From positions 37,528-101,527 of the forward strand of contig JACCFC020000012.1 of the NCBI GenBank assembly GCA_020830965.2: a DNA stretch of 64,000 nt. The letters are read 5' to 3'. Positions 21,667 through 30,899 of this stretch are shown one piece after another; positions within the stretch are counted from its first letter, which is position 1, and each line of letters starts with the position of its first letter. The notes below the pieces were generated by a model, which ran no database searches, was not told the DNA's origin, and worked only from the letters and a program-made list of their open reading frames with translations. Made by a program: the position numbers and the translations under genes. The DNA comes from Neisseriaceae bacterium TC5R-5 (lineage in GTDB: Bacteria; Pseudomonadota; Gammaproteobacteria; Burkholderiales; Chromobacteriaceae).

Positions 21667-22779
21667 ATGAAAATCAGCGATACTTGGTTACAAACACGTA
21701 TTAATGAGGCACGAGAAAACAGTCTGCTCTGGCTGAAAAACATGCAAGTGCCTGGTCAAGTAGACGGTGTCTTCCGTGTCAGCGCCTTACATGATCCTGA
21801 GCGCTGGCCCCAAATGCTGCTTCCCGGCACTTACGATGGCGGCATGCTACGCGCACTATTAGGCAGCAGGCCACCACATGCTGACGCCTTGGCCGACTGG
21901 GTCCTACAACATCAGGACCAGGATGGTTATTTCCTGTTGCCGGGCCTGAACTGGGCTGACACCTACAAACTCCCCAAATTGGCGCAAACTCAGCAATATA
22001 TGCGCTTCCATATCAGCAATTACTGTATGGGCCTGCTAGGTACTCTGGGCCAACTGGCACGATGCAATATGCCATTTGTCCAGCCATTTCTGGATGAGCA
22101 ATATCTATGGGCCTGGCTAGGTCAACGCGATATGCGCGACCCATGGCTGGAAGGCAATAATATTGTCAACCTAGCCAGCTTTTTATTATTAGAGCAGCAA
22201 CGAAACCCACACGGCGCCGCCTCGCAGCGGCTACACGATCTGATTACCTGGCATCAACAGTACAGCGAACCCTATTCCGGCTTTTGGGGGCCGGGCCAGC
22301 AATACAGTCAGGAGGCGCTATTATTTGCCTTGTGCGGTGCAACGCATAATCTGCACCTGTTCTATGCTCTGGATGAAAACATCCCCCACTTCAATCAATC
22401 TATCAGCCGCTGCCTGGAACAGCCGATAGCCATTCGCAGCGCCTGTATTGATGTGGATATCGTCGATATTCTGGCGCATGGCATCACACGCTGCCCGCAC
22501 CGGCGCGAAGAAATAGAACATTGGTTACGAGCATTATTGACTCAGTTGCTGCACCTCCAGAATAGCGACGGCGGCTTCCCCGACACTCTGCTTGGTGAGC
22601 GTGGCTTTGATGGCTGGGTAAAAGGCTATAAAGAGCCGCAAGGGCATAGTAATACTTTTGCCACCTGGTTCCGCTGGATCGCCATTGCGATGATTAGCGA
22701 AGTGCTCTGGCCTGGCTGGCGACAATGGCATTTCCGCAACACTATTGGTATCGGCTATTTTCGCGATGCGATAGCCTAG
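21667..22779 (+). CDS. Alpha/alpha-toroid-like protein of unknown function in a glucuronide operon
   Basis: 370 residues, cytoplasmic, with no signal peptide. Rich in Trp and Gln and mostly helical. Two segments (about 80-89, LQHQDQDGYF, and 296-304, HLQNSDGGF) look like the QxxDGG repeats of terpene cyclase/prenyltransferase-type alpha/alpha toroids. Other striking segments are PGTYDGGMLRALLG (53-66), NNIVNLASFLLLEQ (164-177) and SACIDVDIVDILAHG (258-272). I do not recognise a named family. The start two bases after the transporter stop is followed 52 bases later by the beta-glucuronidase gene, so it likely acts on the same substrate, possibly as a glycosidase or lyase, but no catalytic residues can be assigned. 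Confidence 0.75.
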   Translation: MKISDTWLQTRINEARENSLLWLKNMQVPGQVDGVFRVSALHDPERWPQMLLPGTYDGGMLRALLGSRPPHADALADWVLQHQDQDGYFLLPGLNWADTYKLPKLAQTQQYMRFHISNYCMGLLGTLGQLARCNMPFVQPFLDEQYLWAWLGQRDMRDPWLEGNNIVNLASFLLLEQQRNPHGAASQRLHDLITWHQQYSEPYSGFWGPGQQYSQEALLFALCGATHNLHLFYALDENIPHFNQSISRCLEQPIAIRSACIDVDIVDILAHGITRCPHRREEIEHWLRALLTQLLHLQNSDGGFPDTLLGERGFDGWVKGYKEPQGHSNTFATWFRWIAIAMISEVLWPGWRQWHFRNTIGIGYFRDAIA

Positions 22780-22831
22780 CGATCTCACCACCCCGACACC
22801 AGCCTAATCATCATTATCCAGACCTAACGCT

Positions 22832-24622
22832 ATGCCTAATACGACTATTGACCCCTTTGCTCATCTGCATGATGAAAACTATCACCAGCAATACCAGCAA
22901 CCCCTACTGCAATCTGAGGGCTTAATCTGCACTGATGGTCGCACCACTCGCTCCCTGAATGGTGAATGGTTTTGTACACTCGACCCCTTTGATGAAGGAC
23001 TGCGCCAAAAATGGTTTCAGCATGACCAGCAGGCTGCAGAGCATTGGCTAGTCCCGCGTGATTATGAGGTCGAGGCAGGCAAGCGCGTACCCGTACCTGG
23101 CTGCCTCAATCTCTACGATGAGCGCTGGACATATTACGAAGGGGTGAGCTGGTTTAGCTGTGACTTCGAGCATGACTTAGTAGCCGAGGAGCGTGTTTTT
23201 CTGTCTATCGGTGCTGCCGCTTACCAGGCACGGATATTCCTGAACGGTCACTTTTTGGGGCGGCATTTAGGTGCTTCCACACCATTTTGTGTCGAATTAA
23301 GCTATTTGCAAAACGGCAGCAACCGACTACAGATTCAGGTGGACAACAGCCGACACCCGCAGCACGTACCAATGCAACATATTGACTGGTTCAATTATGG
23401 CGGTCTGTATCGCGATATCTGTCTATTAACCCTGCCTCCCGTGTTCATCAGTGATTTTAACGCGGGACTGTTACCGGACAGCCAGTTTGCCTACCTGCGC
23501 TTTGAACTGCGCTTATCTGAACAACTCAATGGCGTGGCACAACTAGAAATAGCCGAACTCGGCTTGCAGTTTGACTTGCCGATCAGCCAAGGCTATGGCG
23601 TGCTCCATGTCGGAGCCAAACCCGTTTTATGGTCACCCGAACAACCCAAACTGTATACCATTAACGCCCGTTTCGGCACCGATAGGGTGACTGAGCGCAT
23701 CGGCTTTCGCGAGATATCAGTTGAGGGCGAAAACATCCTGTTAAACGGTCAATCGATATGGCTGCGCGGTGTCTGCGTCCACGAAGAATATCCGATGCTG
23801 GGCAAAGCCGCCAACGAGGCCACCATTCGCCAGATGCTGGCCGATGCACGCGCGCTCGGCTGCAACTTCCTACGCCTATCGCATTACCCGCATCATGAGC
23901 TGGTGGCCAGAATAGCCGATGAGCTAGGCATCTTGCTCTGGGAAGAAATTCCGGTTTATTGGGCGATTGACTTTAGCTCACCAGAGACACTGGCCGATGC
24001 GGAAAACCAGCTATGTGAACTGATCCAGCGTGACCGTAACCGAGCTAGCGTGATTATCTGGGGCATAGGCAATGAAAATGCGGATAGCGATGCGCGCTAC
24101 CAGTTCATGTCTCGGTTGGCACACGCGGCCAGAGAGGCCGACACCAGCAGACTGATCAGTGCCGCCTGCCTGATTAACCGTGAGAAATTTATGATTGAAG
24201 ATCGCCTAGCCAACCATCTGGATATCATCGGTATTAATGAGTATTTTGGCTGGTACGAACCCGATTTTGCTGACCTGACACGCCTGCTGCAACAATCCAG
24301 CCCTGGCAAGCCGGTCATCATCAGTGAAGTTGGTGCCGATGCACTCGCCGGTCTGCGTGGAGAAACTCGTCAACTCTTTACCGAAGACTGTCAGGCCGAT
24401 ATTTATCGCCAGCAAATTAAACACTTACGCCAGAGCAGCTATATCCGTGGCATTTGCCCCTGGGTCTTGTACGACTTCCGCTCGGAGCGGCGGCAAACCC
24501 GCTTCCAGCAAGGCTATAACCGCAAAGGGCTGATTGCTGCAGATCATCAAACACGCAAACTGGCTTTTCATGTGCTGGCCGATTTTTATCACTCACTAGA
24601 CCATGATCAAGAATCGCTATAA
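22832..24622 (+). CDS. uidA: Beta-glucuronidase, glycoside hydrolase family 2
   Basis: 596 residues, near the length of E. coli GusA (603). GH2 sugar-binding domain (GAAAYQARIFLNGHFLGRH), Ig-like domain and C-terminal TIM barrel. The predicted acid/base is E415 (WGIGNEN), the nucleophile is E499 (ISEVGADALAG), and N563-R-K565 corresponds to the NxK motif that selects the glucuronate carboxylate, which separates glucuronidases from galactosidases. No signal peptide, so it acts on imported glucuronides. Third gene of the operon; its 3' end overlaps the convergent nuclease gene by 6 bases. Confidence 0.88.
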   Translation: MPNTTIDPFAHLHDENYHQQYQQPLLQSEGLICTDGRTTRSLNGEWFCTLDPFDEGLRQKWFQHDQQAAEHWLVPRDYEVEAGKRVPVPGCLNLYDERWTYYEGVSWFSCDFEHDLVAEERVFLSIGAAAYQARIFLNGHFLGRHLGASTPFCVELSYLQNGSNRLQIQVDNSRHPQHVPMQHIDWFNYGGLYRDICLLTLPPVFISDFNAGLLPDSQFAYLRFELRLSEQLNGVAQLEIAELGLQFDLPISQGYGVLHVGAKPVLWSPEQPKLYTINARFGTDRVTERIGFREISVEGENILLNGQSIWLRGVCVHEEYPMLGKAANEATIRQMLADARALGCNFLRLSHYPHHELVARIADELGILLWEEIPVYWAIDFSSPETLADAENQLCELIQRDRNRASVIIWGIGNENADSDARYQFMSRLAHAAREADTSRLISAACLINREKFMIEDRLANHLDIIGINEYFGWYEPDFADLTRLLQQSSPGKPVIISEVGADALAGLRGETRQLFTEDCQADIYRQQIKHLRQSSYIRGICPWVLYDFRSERRQTRFQQGYNRKGLIAADHQTRKLAFHVLADFYHSLDHDQESL

Positions 24623-26113
24623 CTGACGCAGCGCTGTGCCACTCACCGGTTTACGTAGCCAGCCTTGCAACAATTTATAGCACTCCAGATCAAATGCGGG
24701 CAGCCCTTGCAGCAGACCCTGCTGGCCATCTCGCGAGCCCAAGTAGCACCAGCGATCAAACACATGCTCGCGGCTTTGTGCGGTCACCTCATCGGTTTCC
24801 ACAACCGCAATCGCTGCTGCAAATGGCCAACTTTTCACTTTCAGGCGGGCCAGCGCACTGAGCAGACGTGCGTTGTGTTCTGCCACCCCCTCTTTAGCCA
24901 GGCAAGCACCACGACAACGGCCTTGCGCCAGTGCGGCACAAGCTCCACCCTTACGGCTGGTCACCGTCTCTACCCCTAATACTGCTGCGCACAAGCCATG
25001 TGCGCCCGCAATCTCCAGCAGTACCTTGCGTGCCTCACGCGCATGATGGAACAAGCCATACAAATCAGCGGCACGACTAAAATCGATTTCATCGCTACGC
25101 ACAATATAGGGGCGGATAAAGCCGTCCTCATGCCGCGCTAGCTGCACTGAGCTTAATGGTACCGGCTTGCGTCCACGATGGTTATATAAGGGCTGCAAAC
25201 GTCGTATCTGCTGCAACTCCAATAGTTGAGCGCCAAACTCACCCAAGGTTTCCTGCCATTCCACACCAAGGATGGGCTCGACAATGGCTGGCGTTACCCG
25301 CTTACCCGCCTTAGCGCTCGCAAAGTGCCGCAGCACCTGTTGACGCAAGTTGCGCGCTTTATTGACATAAAGCGGACGCTGCTCAGTGGTATACAAGGTA
25401 TATACCCCAGGTAGATCCGGCAGCAGCTCTAGCTGCTCCTGCAAAGCAGGTGGCAGGCAAGCCAGCTCAGGCGGCAACTGCTGTACCTCTTGTGCAGCTT
25501 TCAATAAGACTTCTGTACCGAACTCGGCATAGGCCAGTTGCAAAAACGCATACACCGCTTCGGCATCGGCCAACGCCCGATGGCGCGCCGTTTGCTCAAT
25601 GCCATGCCGTGCGATCAGGCTGTCCAGGCTGTGTTTGAAATATTGCGGATACAGATGGCGCGATAATTTCACTGTACATAGGGTGTGGCTCTGAAAGCGC
25701 AGTCCTAAGCGGCGAAACTCGTTTCTGAGCAAACCGTAATCAAAACGCACATTGTGTGCCAGCAACAAGCGGCCAGTTAACTTCTGCAGCAAACCCTCTG
25801 CCCGCTCGGCAAATGCTGGGGCGGGTGCCACCATTGCATCGGAAATCCCGGTCATATTTTCAATAAATGGCGGGATGGGCTGCCCCGGATTGACCAGGCA
25901 CTCGAAACGCTCGACTCGCTCTCCATCCAGCAAAATCAGGCCGATTTCGGTAATGCGGTCACGGTTGATATTCCCGCCGGTGGTTTCCAGATCAATAATC
26001 GCGCAAGGCTGGGTAAACAGGGGGTTCAAAGAGTGGATTCCATTGCTGTCGATAAGGTCGGTACAAGCCAAGAGTAAAACTGCTGGCTGAACAAGCGGCC
26101 AATGATAACGCAA
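24617..26113 (-). CDS. DnaQ-like 3'-5' exonuclease fused to a UvrC-type GIY-YIG domain
   Basis: Up to 498 residues. The N-terminal DEDDh exonuclease domain shows IIDLETTGG (D41, E43), LLAHNVRFDYGLL and HRALADAEAVY. The second half matches the UvrC/Cho N-terminal endonuclease: PGVYTLY, LYVNKARNLRQQVLRHF and LLELQQIRRLQPLYN (E299). The usual YVG of the second motif is YVN here. The fusion is a known DNA repair architecture in proteobacteria. The start is uncertain: the open frame reaches a TTG at 26113, but homology begins only near residue 30, and no good SD was seen. Confidence 0.85.
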   Translation of the reverse strand: MRYHWPLVQPAVLLLACTDLIDSNGIHSLNPLFTQPCAIIDLETTGGNINRDRITEIGLILLDGERVERFECLVNPGQPIPPFIENMTGISDAMVAPAPAFAERAEGLLQKLTGRLLLAHNVRFDYGLLRNEFRRLGLRFQSHTLCTVKLSRHLYPQYFKHSLDSLIARHGIEQTARHRALADAEAVYAFLQLAYAEFGTEVLLKAAQEVQQLPPELACLPPALQEQLELLPDLPGVYTLYTTEQRPLYVNKARNLRQQVLRHFASAKAGKRVTPAIVEPILGVEWQETLGEFGAQLLELQQIRRLQPLYNHRGRKPVPLSSVQLARHEDGFIRPYIVRSDEIDFSRAADLYGLFHHAREARKVLLEIAGAHGLCAAVLGVETVTSRKGGACAALAQGRCRGACLAKEGVAEHNARLLSALARLKVKSWPFAAAIAVVETDEVTAQSREHVFDRWCYLGSRDGQQGLLQGLPAFDLECYKLLQGWLRKPVSGTALRQL

Positions 26114-26167
26114 TGCAAAGACAAGCCCAAACCCCTGTCGATGCTCACTTATGGAGATATTTACGAT

Positions 26168-26190
26168 AAACGCGCCATATAGGCGCGTTT
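26168..26190 (-). terminator. Probable terminator after the alkylsulfatase gene
   Basis: Perfect 9-bp inverted repeat AAACGCGCC/GGCGCGTTT with a 5-base loop. It lies 68 bases past the alkylsulfatase stop and before the nuclease gene on the same strand. There is only a short T tract. Confidence 0.6.
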
Positions 26191-26257
26191 CACTGAGACT
26201 AGTGCGAAATAAGAAAGGAACTGCGCAACAGGAAGCTACACCGGTCTGTTGACCTCA

Positions 26258-28348
26258 TTAGTCTGGGGTATCGGGAGCCAAATTCGCCTCAAAGGAAGTG
26301 GCTTTTTTCTGCGCTGGCCCACGGTGCTTGGTGCCGGGCATGATAGGGAAGCGTTGGTCGAAATCGACCATGGTTGCCGCCAGTTTATTGAGAACGCTGG
26401 CATCGCCTTGGATTTTGGCAGTTCCATCGGCGATCTGTGCCTCCAGCGTTTTCCTGCCCATCATCGTCATCTCAAGATCAGCGCGATTGATAGTGAGGGT
26501 CAGATTCGGATTGGGAGCCACAAAACCTTCGATATTCGTCAAGGTGGCATTATTCAATTCGATAGCAAATTGCTGACGATTATCCGGTGTAATCAGATTG
26601 ATCTTGAAATGGATACCCTCGGCTTTGCGGCTGTCCATACGGATTGCCAGGAAGTCCAAGAACTGGGCAGTCGTCATCGCACGGATGGTATCCGGGGTTG
26701 CCGATCGAGTCACCTCGCCTGTCGGAATACCATTGCGCAGCTCGTAACCTGCTGCGAGAAAGCTATTACGCAGCGCTGGTGTCTCCTGCTGATAACCGAT
26801 CTGTTCGAAAGCGTCTGCAAGGAGATCCTTGGCCGGCTGGCTACCCGGCTCTGCCAATACCAGCTTGTTCAGAATTTCCGTAGCATGTAGATATTTGCCT
26901 TCGGCAATCAATTTGCGGCCACGAACCATGACTTTAGCAGAGCCTCCCATCATTTCTACATACAAGGGCGCGGAGTCTTCCGGCGAAAGCGGGATCAGAT
27001 TAGTAGGATTGGCATCCCAGAAGCCCAGGTAGCGTTGAATCACCGCTCGGCTATTGTGTTGATAAGAACCATGGTAGCCGCGCGCATACCATTGCTGCTG
27101 CAAACTCTTGGGTGGCTGGTAAACATTATGTATCTGGTTAATGGTTACCCCTTCATTGGCTAGGTGCAAAACCTGATTGTTCAGATTGGCGTACATATCA
27201 CGCTGATTCTGCAGAATTTCCACAATGCGCGCATTGCCCCAACGCGGCCAGTGATGCGCAGTAAACATCACCTCGGCCTTATCGCCAAAGCGATACAGCG
27301 CCTCGTTGAGGTACTTCGACCAATTCAATGGGTCACGTACCGGTGCGCCCCGCAGGGTAAGGACATTGTGAAGCGTAGCCGTTGCGTTCTCAGCCATCCA
27401 TAAAGCCTTCATATCCGGCAGATAGGTATTCATGTTTGCTGGCGCTTCGGTATCAGGTGTCAATTGAAAAATCATGCGTACACCATCGACCATAAGCTCC
27501 TCAATAGGCTGCTTGATCAGACGCGTAGGCGCAATTAGACCAACCGAACCAGAGGCCATACCACGGCCAATGCCCTGTGTGACAAAACCGTATGGGCTGC
27601 GTGGCAGTAAGAGTCCGAACTGATAAAATAGACGCCGGTTCATCGCATTCCCAGCAAAGACATTCTCCGAAACCGTATGTTGCATGAAGCCATCTGGCGC
27701 GATAATTTGCACTCGGCCAGAGCTGACATCCTCGTCATTAATCAGCCCCCGCACACCTCCCCAGTGATCGGCATGTGTATGCGAATAAATAACGGTGCTA
27801 ATCGGCAAGCCGCCCCCTACCTTCTCCTGAACTAACTGCCAGGCAGCACGAGCGGTCTCGGTGTTGGTGTTCACGTCATAAACGATCCAGCCAGTCTTGC
27901 CGCGAATGAAAGTAACCTCGGCAATTTCCAAACCCCTAACCTGATAGATTCCAGGAATGACTTCGTACAGTCCGTAACCTTGATTCAGCTTGGCGATTCG
28001 GTGCAACGACGGGTGGACGCTATCAAAATGTTCCTGTTGATCAATGAAGTTAAACTGGTCCATATCCCAGGCGATGTGGCCATCGTCAGCCGGAATCTGG
28101 CGTAGCGTCAACGGCGCAATGAAACCGCGCTTCTGTTCATCAAAGTCTCGCGTATCGCTAAACGGCAAGGTCTGACGAGCCTGGTCGAGAATCTTAATGG
28201 TGTACGGCGACGGAAGTTTGCCTTTCGGGTCGAAGTGAGAAAACCCGGCGGCAACGTCACCCTTTGGAGCCGCCGCGGCCAAGACCGTGGGTAGATAGGC
28301 TGCGGCAAGCACAGCTAGCGCGGCAAATTTAATTTGAAATATCTTCAT
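26258..28348 (-). CDS. Alkyl sulfatase, SdsA1/YjcS type (periplasmic)
   Basis: 696 residues. Signal peptide 1-25 (LPTVLAAAA). Metallo-beta-lactamase domain with SHTHADHWGG (H190, H192, D194, H195) for the binuclear zinc site, and TAHHWPRWGNA further on. A dimerisation region (YLHATEILNKLVLAEP, DLLADAFEQIGYQ) and a C-terminal SCP2-like domain (about 560-670) follow, the full architecture of the family. Hydrolyses primary or secondary alkyl sulfates to alcohols plus sulfate. An IclR-type gene lies upstream on the same strand but 548 bases away. Confidence 0.93.
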   Translation of the reverse strand: MKIFQIKFAALAVLAAAYLPTVLAAAAPKGDVAAGFSHFDPKGKLPSPYTIKILDQARQTLPFSDTRDFDEQKRGFIAPLTLRQIPADDGHIAWDMDQFNFIDQQEHFDSVHPSLHRIAKLNQGYGLYEVIPGIYQVRGLEIAEVTFIRGKTGWIVYDVNTNTETARAAWQLVQEKVGGGLPISTVIYSHTHADHWGGVRGLINDEDVSSGRVQIIAPDGFMQHTVSENVFAGNAMNRRLFYQFGLLLPRSPYGFVTQGIGRGMASGSVGLIAPTRLIKQPIEELMVDGVRMIFQLTPDTEAPANMNTYLPDMKALWMAENATATLHNVLTLRGAPVRDPLNWSKYLNEALYRFGDKAEVMFTAHHWPRWGNARIVEILQNQRDMYANLNNQVLHLANEGVTINQIHNVYQPPKSLQQQWYARGYHGSYQHNSRAVIQRYLGFWDANPTNLIPLSPEDSAPLYVEMMGGSAKVMVRGRKLIAEGKYLHATEILNKLVLAEPGSQPAKDLLADAFEQIGYQQETPALRNSFLAAGYELRNGIPTGEVTRSATPDTIRAMTTAQFLDFLAIRMDSRKAEGIHFKINLITPDNRQQFAIELNNATLTNIEGFVAPNPNLTLTINRADLEMTMMGRKTLEAQIADGTAKIQGDASVLNKLAATMVDFDQRFPIMPGTKHRGPAQKKATSFEANLAPDTPD

Positions 28349-28453
28349 AAGAGTCTACCCCTAGCGATTAGATTAGCGTTGCCGCTAGCTAAGATGACGG
28401 TCCCAAAAGAAACAATTTTGCATTTCATGTCTTTTATACTCCGGCAATAATTT

Positions 28454-28750
28454 TCATAGCATTGAAAAACACCCATCACTTCTGCGGTAAACACCTGTAA
28501 TTAAGCTCTGGGTGCCGCAAAAATCACAATGCACCATTTCAAAAATATTAATCATTTCAAATAATAAAAACATAAAGATCATATGGCATTTTTTATATGC
28601 TATAAAAATTTTTCCAGCAAAATCATTGCCATATATAAATTTATTGTACATTTCTTCAGAATACGCAATGCCTTCTTGCCCCAATTTATGATTTTCGAGT
28701 TTGATAGCAAGAGGTTTTATGCAGCATGGACATAGTGTGTCCGCCTGCAT
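28454..28750 (-). CDS. Hypothetical small protein with paired cysteine motifs
   Basis: A 98-codon frame from ATG (28748-28750) to TGA, in an AT-rich spacer between the alkylsulfatase and IclR genes. It has CPCC at residues 7-10 and CDFC at 75-78, which could bind one zinc, and a hydrophobic stretch at about 57-70. No SD is visible and composition differs from neighbours, so it may be spurious. The remainder of 28349-28896 shows nothing I can name. Confidence 0.3.
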   Translation of the reverse strand: MQADTLCPCCIKPLAIKLENHKLGQEGIAYSEEMYNKFIYGNDFAGKIFIAYKKCHMIFMFLLFEMINIFEMVHCDFCGTQSLITGVYRRSDGCFSML

Positions 28751-28896
28751 GCAATGAGAAGGAAGCGATAAACATGCCGGTTAAGTCGGCATAAGGCGCA
28801 GTGACTGCGAAAAAACCAGCGTTATACAAGGTGGTTTTAGCTTGGTGCAAAAACGATAAAGCCATTTCAAACCAAGCTGTGCCAGCACGAGCTCTG

Positions 28897-29622
28897 TTAG
28901 ACGATACGCGCCGCCAGTTGTCTGGCTGCCTGAATCAGGGGGCCGGAATAACTACGGATGGCCCCTTCATGTAGCGGACTACTGGCAACGCATAGACTGA
29001 TGGCGGCAATAGGCTCGTTCATTAAGTTCAAAATCGGTGCCGCGATGCAACTCACGGTGCTGTCTATTTCACCATGGGTAACCGCATAACCTAAGCGCCT
29101 GGCCCGTTCCAACTGAGCACTTAATTCAGTACCAGCCTCGCGCCGACTGAGAATAGCCTTGCCGGCGGCCGCCTGCTGCATCGGCAGCGTTTGACCGACA
29201 TAAAGATGAAACCCACCGGTCAACGGCGATTCCGTTTTCGCGACGACAACGACGCTATCACCCACCGGGATGCTGAGCAGCACGGTTTTATGCACTTCGT
29301 TTTTCAGAATTTCGGCAATCGGATGAAAGTAGGGAATGATGCTTTGGCGGTTATAAATGGTCGAAGCCATCTGAAAAATCTTGGGGCCGATGCTATAAGA
29401 TTTTTTACGCGTAGCATCGCTCACCACCAGCTGTACTTGTAACAAACTATTGAGAATACGATAACAACTGGCCGCAGGAACGCCGGTTTGCTGGCTGATT
29501 TCAGCTTGAGTAAGCGGTAAATGTGAGTTAACGAGTAGCTGCAGGATATTGATCGAACTATCCACAGCAGGGGCAGTAGGCTTGTTTGGCAAACTCAATC
29601 CTTCAAACAGCAATGATTTCAT
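28897..29622 (-). CDS. IclR-family transcriptional regulator
   Basis: About 241 residues. N-terminal winged helix-turn-helix (SSINILQLLVNSHLPLTQAEISQQTGVPAASCYRILNSL) and C-terminal effector-binding domain (YVGQTLPMQQAAAGKAILS, VSCIAAPILN, AAISLCVASS). Such proteins usually control aromatic or sugar catabolism. The nearest candidate target is the alkylsulfatase gene downstream, but no operator was identified. I chose the ATG at 29620-29622; a TTG three codons upstream is possible. It lies about 20 bases after ruvC. Confidence 0.9.
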   Translation of the reverse strand: MKSLLFEGLSLPNKPTAPAVDSSINILQLLVNSHLPLTQAEISQQTGVPAASCYRILNSLLQVQLVVSDATRKKSYSIGPKIFQMASTIYNRQSIIPYFHPIAEILKNEVHKTVLLSIPVGDSVVVVAKTESPLTGGFHLYVGQTLPMQQAAAGKAILSRREAGTELSAQLERARRLGYAVTHGEIDSTVSCIAAPILNLMNEPIAAISLCVASSPLHEGAIRSYSGPLIQAARQLAARIV

Positions 29623-29643
29623 CACGGGCAAATGGCTGTGCTT

Positions 29644-30198
29644 TCATACCAGCCGCCCGCCACGTATTTTCAAACCGCTACGCGCCAGTGCTCCAATCAC
29701 GCCGGTGCTGAGGTTGGCATGTGCCAACGCTACCGCCAGCGCGTCAGCCGCATCGGCCTGTGGCGTACCAGACAGGTTCAGCATGCGCACCACCATATGT
29801 TGCACTTGCTCTTTGGCAGCTTTGCCATGGCCGACCACTGATTTCTTCACCTGCAAGGCGGTATATTCGGCCACGGGCAGATCCCGCAGTACCAGCGCAG
29901 AGAGGCAGGCTCCGCGTGCCTGACCTAGCATCAGCGTCGCTGCTGGATTGACGTTGACAAATACCTGCTCAACCGCCGCTTCGTGTATCTGATAAGTGTC
30001 AATCACATCAAACAGACCATGAATAATCACGCGAATGCGCTCGGCCAGTACCGCATTCGGCGGGGTACGAATACAACCGGAGGCAATATAGTGGCGTTGC
30101 TGGCCGATCAGATCAATCACGCCAAAACCGGTAATACGACTGCCCGGATCAATCCCTAATACCCGGCGTACCGCCGGTAATAATGCCTTAGCGGTCAT
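29644..30198 (-). CDS. ruvC: Holliday junction resolvase RuvC
   Basis: 184 residues. Catalytic acidic residues lie in [18 protein letters not shown] and [12 protein letters not shown]. Endonuclease that resolves Holliday junctions with RuvAB. The ATG at 30196-30198 gives the family length; its start overlaps the murU stop by 11 bases. ruvA and ruvB are not in the window. Confidence 0.95.
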   Translation of the reverse strand: MTAKALLPAVRRVLGIDPGSRITGFGVIDLIGQQRHYIASGCIRTPPNAVLAERIRVIIHGLFDVIDTYQIHEAAVEQVFVNVNPAATLMLGQARGACLSALVLRDLPVAEYTALQVKKSVVGHGKAAKEQVQHMVVRMLNLSGTPQADAADALAVALAHANLSTGVIGALARSGLKIRGGRLV

Positions 30199-30889
30199 GG
30201 TTGAGTTGCCTGTCCAGTTGCTGCAGTTGTGCTGGGGTGCCGATATTATGCCAACAACCGGAAAAATACTCGCCACTGGCCTGCCCGGCAGCAATCGCCG
30301 CCTGGTAATAGGGCCGCATCGCAACAAAGCTGCCGGGGGCGATAGCGCTAAACATGCGGCAGTCGTACACCCCTATGCTGCTGAAGGTAAACTTTTCGAC
30401 ACTCTGCAATTGCAAACTACCGTGAGCATCCAGTCCGAAATCTCCTTGTGGGTGAAACGGTGGATTAGCGGTCATTACCAGATGCATGCCGGCATCAGTC
30501 TGCTGGTTCAGCCTATCGATATGCACAGCTAAGCGACGATAGTCGTAGTCGGTGTAGATATCTGCCGCCACGCACAGAAAAGCACTACCGCTATTTTGCT
30601 GTAGCAAAGGGAGTGCCTGGGCGATACCGCCGGCGGTTTCCAGCGGCTCAACTTCGGCTGAGTAACTTAGTTGTACTCCCCAATAACGGCCATCACCCAA
30701 GGCATGAACAATCTGTTGTCCCAACCAGGCGTGGTTAATCACAATATCGCGAAACCCCGCCGCCGCCAGCCGCTCAATCTGCCAGACAATCAAGGCCTTG
30801 CCCCCTACCATCAGTAATGGCTTGGGCGTGTGTTCAGTGAGCGGGCGCATGCGTTCGCCACGACCCGCCGCCAGTATCATCGCTTTCAT
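30188..30889 (-). CDS. murU: N-acetylmuramate alpha-1-phosphate uridylyltransferase
   Basis: 233 residues, nucleotidyltransferase. It has [21 protein letters not shown] at the N-terminus and [15 protein letters not shown] further in. It converts MurNAc-1-P to UDP-MurNAc in the peptidoglycan recycling bypass that avoids MurA. The amgK kinase gene lies 10 bases upstream, as in Pseudomonas. The start at 30887-30889 removes a non-homologous leader. Confidence 0.9.
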   Translation of the reverse strand: MKAMILAAGRGERMRPLTEHTPKPLLMVGGKALIVWQIERLAAAGFRDIVINHAWLGQQIVHALGDGRYWGVQLSYSAEVEPLETAGGIAQALPLLQQNSGSAFLCVAADIYTDYDYRRLAVHIDRLNQQTDAGMHLVMTANPPFHPQGDFGLDAHGSLQLQSVEKFTFSSIGVYDCRMFSAIAPGSFVAMRPYYQAAIAAGQASGEYFSGCWHNIGTPAQLQQLDRQLNHDR

Positions 30890-30899
30890 CACCGTCCTT

